64,000 nucleotides of DNA from Cryptomeria japonica (taxonomy: Eukaryota; Streptophyta; Pinopsida; Cupressales; Cupressaceae), in contig NC_081409.1 in NCBI RefSeq assembly GCF_030272615.1, forward strand, positions 876,935,594 through 876,999,593, in the 5' to 3' direction. The translations under genes and the position numbers were made by a program. The notes beneath the pieces are model-generated. The model was given only the letters and a program-made list of their open reading frames with translations. It had not been told where the DNA came from and ran no database searches. How positions within the stretch are numbered: the first letter of the stretch is position 1; every line of letters begins with the position of its first letter. Shown here piece after piece: positions 45,831 through 56,651 of the stretch.

Positions 45831-46813
45831 GTGAACCATAGTTTATTTTGTCCATCTGAAAGAAACCTCGGTGTTCCTATTGATATCTTTTGGCCTAAAC
45901 AATTTCAAACTCTTTCATCAAGGAGTGATGCTCTTTTTCAATCTTATAAAAAATGGAAGAACGATATGATTTTATCCTTAAGTCAACTTAGATCTCCAAT
46001 ACTTGGCATTCCTATTATTCTTCAAGATGAGGTTCTTCCTCTCACAGATAGAACTAATCTCCCTCCTAAGGAAGATCTTCCACCTACCCCTATGGATGTG
46101 ACTTTACCTTCTCTTAAGGAGAACACCAATATTCTTCATAAGGTTAGACCTACACATCCTCCTCATGATGGACCCGGTCTCCTTCCTACACCTAATACTT
46201 CTCTTTTTTATGGTGCAGTTCCACCTCCTTCCTCTTATCGAGAGAAGAGTTCTGGTTCTCCTCTTGTTCAACCTAAAAGACCTCAACCTAAACCTTCAAC
46301 TATCAAGGAGAGAAACATTCCTACTTGTTCAAATGTTCCTCCTCCTTCTCACTCTTCCACTAAGACTCGATGAAATCATTGTGCAAGAGGATGTTGTGTT
46401 CGAGCTTGTGAAGCTAACCCTCAAAATATTCAATCTCCTCAGACTCTGATAGTTGACATGATTCCCTTTTCTCCTAAGTAAGATGTTCAACCTACATCTC
46501 CCAATCATAAGTTGCATAAAACATGTGATTTACTCCTATTCATTTTATTGCTCCTCTTTATCTAAACTTTAATGATGACATGGGTGAAAATGTTATTCAT
46601 AATGGAAATACAACTCCTAATGCTTCTGATAGTGAGTATGAATATGTTGACATAGACAAGCATTTATCAGATGAGTTTTCACAAACCCTAATCCTAGCTC
46701 CTAGAATCAAACAGAGTGACTTACAACATGAGCATAGTCCTTGTTTGGATCTTGTGATAGCTCCATCTATTGTGCTCTATGTCTCTCCTCTAGCATGTTG
46801 CTTGCCTTCCTAA
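45831..46813 (+). pseudogene. Element F post-protease tail
   Basis: A Pro-rich frame (45831-46373; for example LPPKEDLPPTPMDVTLP) is followed, after stops and a shift, by an acidic part (46580-46813; NASDSEYEYVDIDKHLS) like the linker before RT in A. There RT should begin, but it does not, so the deletion that made F non-autonomous removed the DNA after this linker. Confidence 0.6.
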
Positions 46814-47610
46814 AATAGTGATCAGCAAGATCAGGAGGCAGATGTCGTGCTATATTAGCAATATTAGCACTGCAAATCTTTCTCTCTCTCCTTTCTTTCT
46901 CTTTTGTGACCATTCTTCTATGTGTATTCCTATTCTTCTATTTGTTTCCTTAATGTCTACTTGGGGATGATGCAAAGAATTTGAGATCTTTTCTTGGTCT
47001 CTTTCATGTTGACTCAAAAGACATCCTGTCTTTCCTTTCTTCTAGGGTAGTGTCCTTCTTTGGGGAATGAAGATTATTATATGCATATACATAAATGATA
47101 TACATGAGTTATCATACAACATTTTGACCCCGAGGAAAGCGACACTACCTCGTGTTTTGTGTTCATTATCCTTGGATTTATTCCTTGATTGGGGGCTAAA
47201 TCCTTGCAATAATGTGCTCCTTCCTTCTCTCTCTTGGGTCTATCCTACCTTAAATAAATCGCTCCTAATGAGGTGTGTGTGATTGCTTTAATGTGGGGGC
47301 ATACACTCCTCTCATACTTTCCTTCTTGTGATACTTAGAATTACTTAGTGAACTTTATTTTTGCTTTGTAATCTTTAGTATCCTTACTTTCATGACTCAT
47401 AGTGAAGGGAACTTTTCTACTTGCATTCCTGGTTCTCCACTTCTTAATATTCCCTTTTACTTTGTCAATCAAATTCATAAGATCCTAAGTCTACTGGGGG
47501 CTTAGCGCTTCTTGCCTCCTTGACATAGTAAAAGTCTTTCAATCTTGTTTCCTTTAACTTTACCAATAGTATTGGCGTATACTTATACCCCCACTAAAGT
47601 GTTGGCTAAA
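46814..47610 (+). other. Element F 3' untranslated part
   Basis: No frame. Polypurine-like GATTGGGGGCTAAATCC (about 47193) and TACTGGGGGCTTAGCG (about 47492) occur, but neither touches the LTR; the bases before the LTR are ACTAAAGTGTTGGCTAAA. Confidence 0.5.
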
Positions 47611-48857
47611 TGTAGTGTCATAAAATTGTGACCCTAGCAATTTTTGATTGCATTAGGGTCCTCATGCATGTGAGTTAGAATCCTCTATCCTGATCGGAGA
47701 CCGAAGATTGCTCAACCTTTAGAAACAACTTCTTCCTTGGCCTCTGCATCACCTGTTCGCACTCTACCCTAGAGAAAGGGGTAGGACAGGGGCATGGTGC
47801 CACTATCCCCCCTTGGATAGGGGTGTGGTTCCCTTATCCTCCCAGAATAGGGGCATGGCACCCCTCTCCTTGCCCTATTTTGGGGCAAGACCCTTCCTAG
47901 GGTTGCATTTTTTGTTGTGCATTAGGCAGGAAACTCCCCTGATGTCGACCCATGATGAAAATCAAGTCCACTAACATGTATTTAAGGGGAATTTGTCCTC
48001 TCATTTGCATAAGTTCAATAATTTGAAGTTGAATAAGATTGGAGAGTGCACAAGCGATCAAGAATTCAAGAGCATTCAAGCATTCTTTTCTAGCATTGAG
48101 CATTCTCAAGCCTCCCTTCAAGGCTAGGTGTTGCATTCAAGTTAAGGTTTCAACCATTGAAGAGGAGATTGATTTCAGCATTTAATTCCACACAAGTGTT
48201 TCTATTAATATTCCTACTACAACCTCCCTTGAGGTTATTTACAATTCAATCTTTCATTTACAACTACTTGCAAGTACTTTCTTTCATTACTTGGTTAATT
48301 CCAAAACTAGGGTTTGACCTAAAGGTAAACCCCCAAATCCAACCCATTTTCCTCTCTTTTCTATGTGTAGGTTGCAGGTGCACAGTTGTACTTTCGGATT
48401 CAAGATTCATTTGCAGAGGTGGAAAAACCCTTTTTGTTTAGCAGATTTTTTGGAGGACCGTGTACATTCTCACCATCATCCACGCAACTTTTCCTCAAGT
48501 GCGTAGGGCAACTTCGTCTCATTATATTACTTCCAGATCCATGTGCATAGCTTCATCCCATATTCCAATCTCAAGTTATAATCAATTCTTTGTAACTTTT
48601 GCATTACATGATTCAATCAATTCCTTTCCATTTCAAACAAGGAAGAGGGGATCGACTTAACATTCCCAAATTCATTCAGAATTCAATCTACCATCTTCAT
48701 GTGCAGAGATTTAATCTAGTGAATTATCCTCTCCTATTTCTAATGTAACATGGTGAAAAGTGTTTTAAGCATAATCAATAGTGAAACCCTCATCTCTCTT
48801 TGAGGGAAATGGTAGTTTTCCTCTTGATCTATCATTCACCATTTTTCCACCATTACA
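47611..48857 (+). repeat. 3' LTR of element F
   Basis: Starts TGTAGTGTCATAAAATTGTG and ends CCACCATTACA; pairs with 41034-42262. Confidence 0.85.
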
Positions 48858-49778
48858 ATTCCTTATTAACCAGTTAACAATAAATAAAATTAGAATGCAT
48901 ACACAAAATAACACAAAGAAAGGCAACACCATAACACCAATATTTATATGTGGAAAACCCTATAAAGGGGAAAACCATGGTGGGGCTGATACCCACAATA
49001 TCTATATACTTGAACAAGGTATACAAATATTACATAGAGGGTCTGCACATGCAGAAAGGCCAACTGCCTAGAGCTCACTACTCAAACACAAAATATAGGA
49101 AGTCTCACTGACTTACAAGACATTTACAAGTGATTACAAATGAGAATGAACTTATGAATAGCATCTGACCATGGTGGATAAGTTCTAGTTAACGCTCTGA
49201 TATCCTCCTCTATATTCCAGTTTTCAATACTGTGTTCTGCTACGGGTTATGTTGTGCAAGTGAAACTGCACACTTTCACTTCCAATAGCATACCAAAACA
49301 CATACCAAATCTCACTGAGATATTCTCAGCCAGAAATTTGTATTCCATATAAAATTTGATATCCTTCAAACTTAACCATGTTGGCTTCAACAAGAAGTAT
49401 ATACAAGTCATTTGCCAGAACATAATGAAAAAAAAACACAAATCCAATGACTGTGTCAACCATCACACGTTATCATCAAAATCCATAAGACATAATCAGG
49501 ATCAAAATATTTCCTTAGCCAGGTCCTATCCATTATCGGGTTCTATATACACGTTATGGAGATGAAGAAACATTGTCGGGATGAAGACTTAACCAGGATG
49601 AAGTGAATGCCAGTGTCGGTGCCAATGTAAAGAAATGTGAATACCAATACTGGTTAGTGCAATGCATGTCGGTAAACCAAACAATAAAACCATTAACCCT
49701 AAGATGATGATTTTCCATCAATGATAACCCATAATACCATAAACCCTTGCTAGATGAGTGCCAATTGCCAACATCCTC

Positions 49779-50569
49779 AACATGTCTTCCAAAACCTAGT
49801 TAACCCTCTCTATCTATCCATCTATCTTGGGGTGATAAGGTGAACTAAAGTTCAATTGCATGCCTAAATCATGTTGAAGAGTTGTCCAGAATGCTGATGT
49901 GAATACTGGATCGCGATCTGATATGATCCACTAAGGAATACCATGCAACCTCATAACTCTCTCCAAGAAAACCCGAGCCACTGTTGTTGTTGTATATGAT
50001 GAATTGATTAGAGAAAAGTGCACTGCTTTGGTCAACCTATCAATGGTGACCATAATAGCATCATGATGACGTGAAGACATGGGTAAACCAAATATAAAAT
50101 CCGTTGAAATGATATCCCATATCCACTCCAGAACTAAATGTGAATGTAATAATCCTACTGGATGTTGGTGCTCTGCCTTCACTCGCTGACACTCAAGGCA
50201 ACATGACACAAAATCTGCAATATCTCTCCTCATACCAACCTAATGATACAACTGTCTCAAATTTACATACATATTCTCCTTGACACATGGATGTGTCAAG
50301 TAAGCTGCATGATGTGCCTCTAACATAATCAAACCTCGAATACCGTCTATTGGTGGAACATAAATACGTCCCAAATGCCTAAGAATTCCATCTGACTCTA
50401 CTGAATAACCTGCATATATGCCCTCAATAGCTCTACCTGATGCAACTTCTACAACAATCTCTTGATACCACACATCTAAAGAAAGGGCTCTGAGAATATG
50501 GGTCTTCAAATCCACACTAAGTGTCACTGTTGAAATCTTGTGCCTCCTATGGCTTAATGCATCTGGCAC
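49779..50569 (-). pseudogene. Element C integrase, N-terminal and core part
   Basis: Minus strand from 50569: connection segment (VVPDALSHRR), a zinc domain with H-x-H and CCLECQ, then ISTDFIFGLP, AIMVTIDRLTKAVHF and, past a stop at 49931, [16 protein letters not shown] and FSSPYHP. DDE acidic residues: the first and second Asp are visible. The core is interrupted by G at 49773. Stops at 50240 and 49931 replace codons in otherwise open reading. Confidence 0.85.
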
Positions 50570-51677
50570 TACATTCTCCTTCCACTAGATATATCTAGCC
50601 TCAAAATTGCACTCACACAGAAACTCCATCCAACGCCTCTGCCTAGCATTCAGATTAGGCTGCGTGAAAATATACTGTAGACTATGGTGATCACTATGCA
50701 ACTCAAATCTATGTCCAAGGAGAAAATGCCTCCATCTAAACAAATCATGAACCACTGCAACTAACTCAAGATCATGTGTAGGGTAATTCATCTCATGATC
50801 TTTAAGTTTTCGTTACTCATATCCAATAACACGACCATCCTTCATCAACACTACTCCTATGCCCTCCATAGAAGCATATTTACAAACCATAAAGTTGCCC
50901 AAAGGATCTAGCACTGCTAAGATAGGTGCACTTGTCAGATGCTCCTTCAGAATCCAAAATGTTGTCTCACACTGCTCTGTGCAAATTAACTTCTTCCTTT
51001 TCCTCTGAAGAGAAGTAATAGGATGGGCTATCCTGGAGAAATCATGTACAAACCTGTGATAATATCTGGCAAGACCCATAAAACTATGCACCTCGCCCAC
51101 ATTAGTGTGTGTTGGCCAATCAACAATCACTTGGATCTTAGAGGGCTCCACTGCAATACCCTCTTCATAAATCACATGACCAAAGTATTTGACCTTTGAA
51201 TGGAAGAACTCACACTTTGCCGCATTGGCGTATAGTTTATTCTCCCTCAAGCACTGCAAAACCTATCTCAAATGATCCTCATATTCCTCAACAAATCTTG
51301 AGAATACCAAAATGTCATCTAGAAATACCAACACAAATCTATCTAGGTAAGTCCAGAATACACCACTCATCAACCTCATGAAAATGAATGGTGCATTCAT
51401 AAGACCGAACAGAACAACTGTAAACTCATGGTGACCATACCTCGTACAAAAATTTGTGCGATGAATGAATGCCTCATGTATCCTCAACTAATGATATCTA
51501 AACTTAAGGTCAATTTTAGATAAGACCTTTGCATCCTTAATCTGATCAAATAAGTCATCTATACGAGGGAAAGGATAACAGTTCTTCACCGTCACCTTAT
51601 TCAGCTGCCTATAATCAATGCATAAAGGAAGAGAACCATCCTTTTTATTCATAAACAACTCCGATGCACCCCAAGGG
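50570..51677 (-). pseudogene. pol: Element C RT (from the WGAS motif) and RNase H
   Basis: The minus strand reads [20 protein letters not shown] and [17 protein letters not shown], then FGLMNAPFIFMRLMSGVF and the catalytic block VLVFLDDILVFS (about 51307-51342), followed by KCEFFHSKVKYFGHVI and the RNase H blocks (YASMEGIGVVLMKDGRVIGY, NYPTHDLELVAVVHDL, DHHSLQYIFTQ). Single stops occur at 51488, 51260, 50813 and 50585. FLDD with this RNase H form fits chromoviruses. The first part of RT is at 54458-54600, split off by element H. Confidence 0.9.
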
Positions 51678-52059
51678 TTTTAGAGTATTCGGGTATTTAC
51701 TTGATTAATTAAATAATATTTGTTTAATTATTTAAGTCCCTTTATCTCTTTTACACTTAAGCTAACTTTAGGTGCATAATAATTAATTCTTTTATTAATT
51801 ATTTATGTGAAAACCTAGGTTTTCCCTTTTAGGGTTTCTTGACCTATTAAAGGTTGAGTTCTTTCCTTTCATTGTAAGAAGAAGGATTATTATTGACAAT
51901 ACATTTTTGGAGATTATTGAGCTCTCATCTTTTGGAGCATATTTTTCCTTTGTTTTTGTTCCTTCTGTGATTTGCTTTCTTGCTTCTCCTTGTAACAAGT
52001 TTTTCAGCTTGCAGAGATCATTTGGGCTCCTGTGGTGTTGTATTTTCTCAACTCCAACA
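51678..52059 (+). repeat. 5' LTR of element H
   Basis: Reads TTTTAGAGTATTCGGG where the 3' LTR has TGTTAGAGTATTTGGG, so its terminal G has mutated. Ends TCAACTCCAACA. Highly similar to 54070-54452. Confidence 0.9.
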
Positions 52060-52074
52060 TGGTATCAGAGCTTC
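52060..52074 (+). promoter_or_regulatory. Primer-binding site of element H
   Basis: TGGTATCAGAGCTTC directly follows the LTR; the first 12 bases fit plant initiator-Met tRNA. Confidence 0.85.
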
Positions 52075-52439
52075 AGATCCGCAACTATATGTTCTTGTTT
52101 TGAGAATTTTTGCATTGGAAGCAGATCTGGGGTTTCAATAATTTTTTTATGTACCTAGGGATAGGTCTTTTTTTTGAGCACTTTGGGCCTAAGCGGACCT
52201 CACCATCGTGCTCAGAAGGCCTAAAAACCCCTATGGTCATATAAAATTTGACCTATTTTGGTTCCTGAGCCTCGAGGAGTATTTTTTCTCTAGATCCAGG
52301 TCATACGACCCTGGCACGTAGTTTGAGAAAAAAATTCAAAATTTTTTTTTTTACCTTTTTACAGCATGTAGGCCGGATTTTAATTTTTTATCAAAAAAAA
52401 ATCAAAAAAGGCGAATAGGGTTTGAAAAAAAAAAAATTG

Positions 52440-52910
52440 TTTTGGCATAGTTTGGGGGGGGATCCCCATGGTATGCAGGGTACCATGGGGCCCCCTGCCA
52501 ACATGCCGACCTTGCAGGCGGAGCTCAGGCCCTGCACCTTCCTCGGTTCTGACCGCTGTCGGCCCCGGCTTCCGTTCCCGTCAGTCGCCGCCTCTTCTCG
52601 GTCCCAGGCCGCCGTCGCTGGAACTCTGACCCCCGCCCGCCTATGCAGCCCGCTCCACCCAGTCCGACCAAGCCTGCTCCACCACCCGGCCTAGCCTCCT
52701 CTGCCGCTAGCTGTCGCCTACAACACCACCGCCACAGCCAGCTCAGCCCAGCTGCCCTTTGCACTGTTGGTTTGCTCCACCACCATGGCCCTCTCCACTC
52801 TGCCCGACCACCTCGGCTACCAGAAATAGCAGCTCACCACCGGAGAACCACCAGGCCGCCACTGGAGCCCCACCCATTGGCCACCGGAGCATTGCCCAGC
52901 CACCAGACTA
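52440..52910. other. GC-rich island in element H
   Basis: About 470 bases of strongly C/G-rich DNA in AT-rich surroundings (for example GTCGCCGCCTCTTC and GACCCCCGCCCGCC). Open frames on both strands code Pro/Ala/Ser- or Arg/Gly-rich low-complexity peptides, which GC-rich DNA gives by chance. It may be a captured host fragment; origin unknown. The rest of the interior (52910-54061) is T-rich and non-coding. Confidence 0.65.
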
Positions 52911-54061
52911 CCTTTTTTGCCTCTTTTAGAGGGGGTTTGGTTTTTTGGTTATATCTTGGGCATACAGAAAGCTAGTTCTGAGCCGGACCTCGTCATGTTG
53001 GTAATTTTTTACAATTTTTCTGTTTGACTGTGTTTTTTTCTAGTCAAAGTGAGGTGTTGCTTTTGCACTCTGGGAGACACAGAATGAGCATCTGACTTCC
53101 TTTTTTTTTTTTAAATATATTTTTGGAAAGCGTGTGTTGTGTACTTTCTAGCCATACGAGATTTATTTCCAGATTCTGCTCCATGCATATTTTATTCAAT
53201 TTTTTGCTTTTCAGTACTCTGGTGGATATCTTGGTTGTTTCAGGTCCTGGGATCTCTTCTCTAGGTAGGATGTCTCTATTTTGGTTCTTGTTTCTATTTC
53301 CAGTCTTCTTATCATTGTAGTATTGTAATTATGCAAACTCATTGAGATAAAGTGCCATCATGCATTGTTTACTTGGAATCTTGCACATCTTGTGCCTTGT
53401 TGTACATGCACTATTGATAAAGTGCCATGAGGGGGTTGATGTTTACCTTGTTTGCCATCTTCCTTTGTCCAGTGAGTGTTCCTTCCACAACATTCACCTC
53501 ATGATGTGTGTCAAGTGAGTGTTCCTTCCATGACACTATGTACTTCTCTCAGCACCTTTGATGTTCCCGGTTCTTCGTCGTGCAGTTCTTGTTGGTCGTT
53601 CTTTTCAGTGTACCTATCCCTCTTTAACATTATGGGGAGGTTTTTCTTGTTGGTTCTAATGCTTCCATGGTTCGATTGATCAGCTCTTTAGGCTTTGGTT
53701 ACTCATGCCATCTGTATCTTTAAGTTCAATGTTTGCCTTGTTTTCCATCTAATTCAAATAGTGTCATTTGAGGGCACTCATGTTGATTACAGTCTTCTCT
53801 ACCTGGTCATGTTCTATTTCAGTGGAGGTTCTTCAGATCAGCAGTTATTCTTCGACAAAGTTTGCAGGTTCTTCATGCTTCAGTGGTGTTCTTTTCCATC
53901 TCTTTTTGGAGGAGAGTTTTGTTCCCACGTGGTTTTCTCTATTTCTCCAGTTTATAGAGATTTCATTGTATTTGGGTACCTGATCGGGCCTTGTTGCCGG
54001 GACCCATCTTTATTGCTTTCAGTAGTTGTTCTAGGTTTTAGCTTCTCCCTAAGTCTAGCTT

Positions 54062-54069
54062 AAGGAGGG
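54062..54069 (+). promoter_or_regulatory. Polypurine tract of element H
   Basis: AAGGAGGG directly before the TG of the 3' LTR. Confidence 0.75.
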
Positions 54070-54452
54070 TGTTAGAGTATTTGGGTATTTACTTGATTAA
54101 TTAAACAATATTTGTTTAATTATTTAAGTTCCCTTTATCTCTTTTACACTTAAGCTAACTTTAGGTGCATAATAATTAATTGTTTTATTTATTATTTATG
54201 TGCAAACCTAGGTTTTCCCTTTTAGGGTTTCTTGACCTATTAAAGGTTGAGTTCTTTTTTTTCATTGTAAGGAGAAGGATTATTATTGATAATACATTTT
54301 TGAAGATTATTGAGCTCTCATCTTTTGGAGCATATTTTTCCTGTGCTTTTGTTCCTTCTGTGATTTGCTTTCTTGCTTCTCCTTGTAATAGGTTTTTTAG
54401 CTTGCAGAGATCATTTGGGCTCCTGTGGTGTTGTATTTTCTCAACTCCAACA
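54070..54452 (+). repeat. 3' LTR of element H
   Basis: Begins TGTTAGAGTATTTGGG and ends TCAACTCCAACA, then the AAGGG duplication. Confidence 0.92.
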
Positions 54453-54457
54453 AAGGG

Positions 54458-55164
54458 GACACACTAGGATGAATAAACCCCTTCACCATCAACTCCTCCA
54501 ACTAAACTCTCAACTCACTCAAATGATGTGTGGTCATCTGATAGGGACCCTTAGAGATAGGCTCAGCTCCTGGCACCAAATCAATCCTAAAATCTATGTC
54601 GTGTTGAGGCAGCATTCCTAGAATCTCACTAGGGAAAACACCTGTAAACTCCTAAGGAATGGAATGTTGCTGCAATATATCCTTTGAACTAACTCCCTTA
54701 TCCACATCCTTCACTCTAACTAAAAACAACTGACAACCCTTACATGCACACCTCTTCATCTGTATGGCAAAAATCATGTGAAGAGAGATAGGTCTCTGAA
54801 CACCTACAATCTCCACACCCCTTTTTCTATCATCAACACACTGCATTCTCTTACTTCTACAATCTATCTGGGCTCCATGAGATCCAAGCCACTCCATACC
54901 AAGAACCACATCTTAAGATCCCAAAGACATGATATGAAGATCCACTGAGGTGTGAAAATCTCCCAAGGCCAAAGGACATCCAAGCACCAAGGAATCCACT
55001 GCCACTTTGGACCCTGTAGCTAACTCTACATGGCACCTATCATCTTGATTTGTCATAGAAAGCCCACATCTTTGTACTATAAAAGGAGAAATAAAAGAAT
55101 CTGATGCTTTTGAATGAAATAACATGGAATAAGAGATACCACCTATCACACTTGATGTCTCCAC
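54458..55164 (-). pseudogene. Element C protease and RT N-terminus
   Basis: The minus strand from 55164 gives the protease: YSMLFHSKASDSFIS, where the usual D-S-G-A-S has become H-S-K-A-S, then VVLGMEWLGSHGAQIDC after a TAA at 54913, as in chromoviruses. It runs on to VFPSEILGMLPQHDIDFRID, GAEPISKGPYQM and GFIHPSVSP, the RT beginning, where H cuts in. The active-site Asp and Gly are both lost. Confidence 0.85.
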
Positions 55165-56476
55165 AATGGTAGCCTGATGATTATCCTAACGGTTATCAAT
55201 TGCCACAAAAACACGATGTGACCTGCTTGCATCTCAAATTGTAGGCTCAAAAGTAGTTGGCTTCTACTTTCCTGACATCTATGAAATATTCCGAGGACAA
55301 TGAACATCAATATGTCCTATCTACCCACAAAAAAGCAATCTCTCCTATCAAAACCTCTACTTGCTCGAGTAGCACTCGACTGCTGCACACTACCTCTACT
55401 CGAAGCTAACTGCGAACTCTGCATTGACTAATGCTAAGAAGGACTATTCCTCCTATCCACTATCAACTACAAATCCTATCAACCTAGAATCTATCTCCAA
55501 GCACAAAGATTTGACGCTGAGAATGTCTCTTCTTAAATTGTTGACCACTATGCAAAGAAGAAGGATGGCTCCCAACAAAACCAGAAGATTGTGGCTGAGA
55601 AGCCCTCTTAATTGATCTTGTAATTGGTGTACTAATTGTCTGCCCACCTATAGAACCACCTGGAGCTAAAGCCAAATTCTCATCTTCTATCCGCGCCTTC
55701 TCCACGGCTGTCTAAGGTCTTACATTCGTGCATCTGAACTTCTCTATTGATACCATCATTGAGACCCCTCACAAAGTGTTGAATCAACATCGACTCATCA
55801 TCTGAAATCCTAGCATAATGTTGAAGCTCAAAGAACCTATACTTATAATGCTCCACTATCATCCACTACTGCCTCAAATCATGGAACTCATCATCCTTCC
55901 TTTGCCTCCAATGCTTTGAAAGGAATCTAGCATGAAATCGTTCAAGGAACAACTCCCAAGACAATGTCGCTATGTCTAGATGCAGATTTTCCTCCTTGGT
56001 ACGCCACCATATCGATGCAAAACTACAAAGATGCATAATCGCACACCTCACCTTAGTGTTACTGCTATACGTGTGCTTAGGAAAACACTTACTCAAGTCC
56101 AAAATCTAGGTCTCTACCTCCATGCCAGTGCATAATCCATCAAAAGTAGGAGGGTGAGCCCTCATGTGACCAACTGCAACTGCTCCTTGGTCAACCTTGA
56201 CTATCTTTGTAGGAGAACATTATCATTCTCTCTCCTAATGCTCCGAATGACGAGACTCCTCTTGCTGGTTCTCCTCATATCTTGATCCTAACCACTCGAG
56301 AAGATTATGAAGTGTCATAACCAACTATGAAATTGCATCACCACCTCTTCGCTAACTATGTTTTTGATCCTCATGGTGTGACTCCTTGGAAGCCTCCTCA
56401 GAAACCTTAGGATGATGATTCCTATGAGTACCCATGCATCCAACACGATGATGATTCCTACCCCTCATACGCATCT
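55165..56476 (-). pseudogene. Element C gag
   Basis: The minus strand from about 56476 gives a His/Arg-rich start, LDLSKCF-type residues, then IWWRTKEENLHLDIATLSW, FLERFHARFLSKHWRQRKDD and, after a stop at 55866, VEHYKYRFFELQHYARISDD and LIQHFVRGLN, the gag domain of chromoviruses. A zinc-knuckle remnant (FCG, stop, IGHIDVHCPR) is near 55300-55345. Several frames and stops. Element RNA packaging would be its role. Confidence 0.82.
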
Positions 56477-56632
56477 TGTCTAACCAAGATGCAAAGGAAA
56501 ACTATAAGCTATCAAACTAAGACTATAAAGAAAAGAAAAGAAATAAGCAGGGATAAAATTGTTGGGCTACCCTATGCTAAAAGATAATGTGTACAATGAG
56601 CTCAAATGAAACCAGAGTATCCAATGTATGAA
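56477..56632 (-). other. Element C leader
   Basis: A short non-coding stretch between the primer site and gag. Confidence 0.5.
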
Positions 56633-56649
56633 CATGGGCGCTGATACCA
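56633..56649 (-). promoter_or_regulatory. Primer-binding site of element C
   Basis: On the minus strand TGGTATCAGCGCCCATG lies two bases after the LTR end; it fits initiator-Met tRNA except for one base (CGCC for AGCC). Confidence 0.82.
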
Positions 56650-56651
56650 AA

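Larger units (their letters stand above)
41034..48857 (+). mobile_element. Element F, non-autonomous gag-protease LTR element
   Basis: 7.8 kb with LTRs of about 1.23 kb (41034-42262 and 47611-48857), a primer site, a leader, gag and protease, then only a Pro/Ser-rich tail and non-coding DNA. No RT, RNase H or integrase can be found in 5.3 kb of interior. Flanks are ATTTT and ATTCC (three of five match). The primer site and protease tie it to the Tat group of element A. Confidence 0.85.
40961..49773 (-). mobile_element. Solo LTR G (copia-like), interrupted by element F
   Basis: Left part 40961-41033 starts TGTTGGAATCC; right part 48858-49773 ends CCAATTGCCAACA. TCCTT precedes and TCCTC follows, a duplication matching at four of five bases. 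Removing it rejoins LEDMLR and MYVMD of the C integrase. On the minus strand its end (CACCCCCCTCCCAGTG) resembles the end of the E LTR (GACCCCCCTCTCAGTG), so I call it copia-like. About 0.99 kb without F. Confidence 0.75.
51678..54452 (+). mobile_element. Element H, short non-autonomous LTR element
   Basis: 2.78 kb with LTRs of 382 and 383 bp, a perfect AAGGG duplication (51673-51677 and 54453-54457), an initiator-Met type primer site and a polypurine tract. The 2.0-kb interior has no gag or pol motif. It splits the C RT between SVSP and WGAS. The primer site suggests mobilisation by a copia-type partner. Confidence 0.92.

Noticed and set aside
52422-52975. Pro/Ala-rich frames in the GC island as a host gene
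   Set aside because: GC-rich DNA lacks stops by chance on both strands; no domain and no supported start. Kept only as an island of unknown origin.
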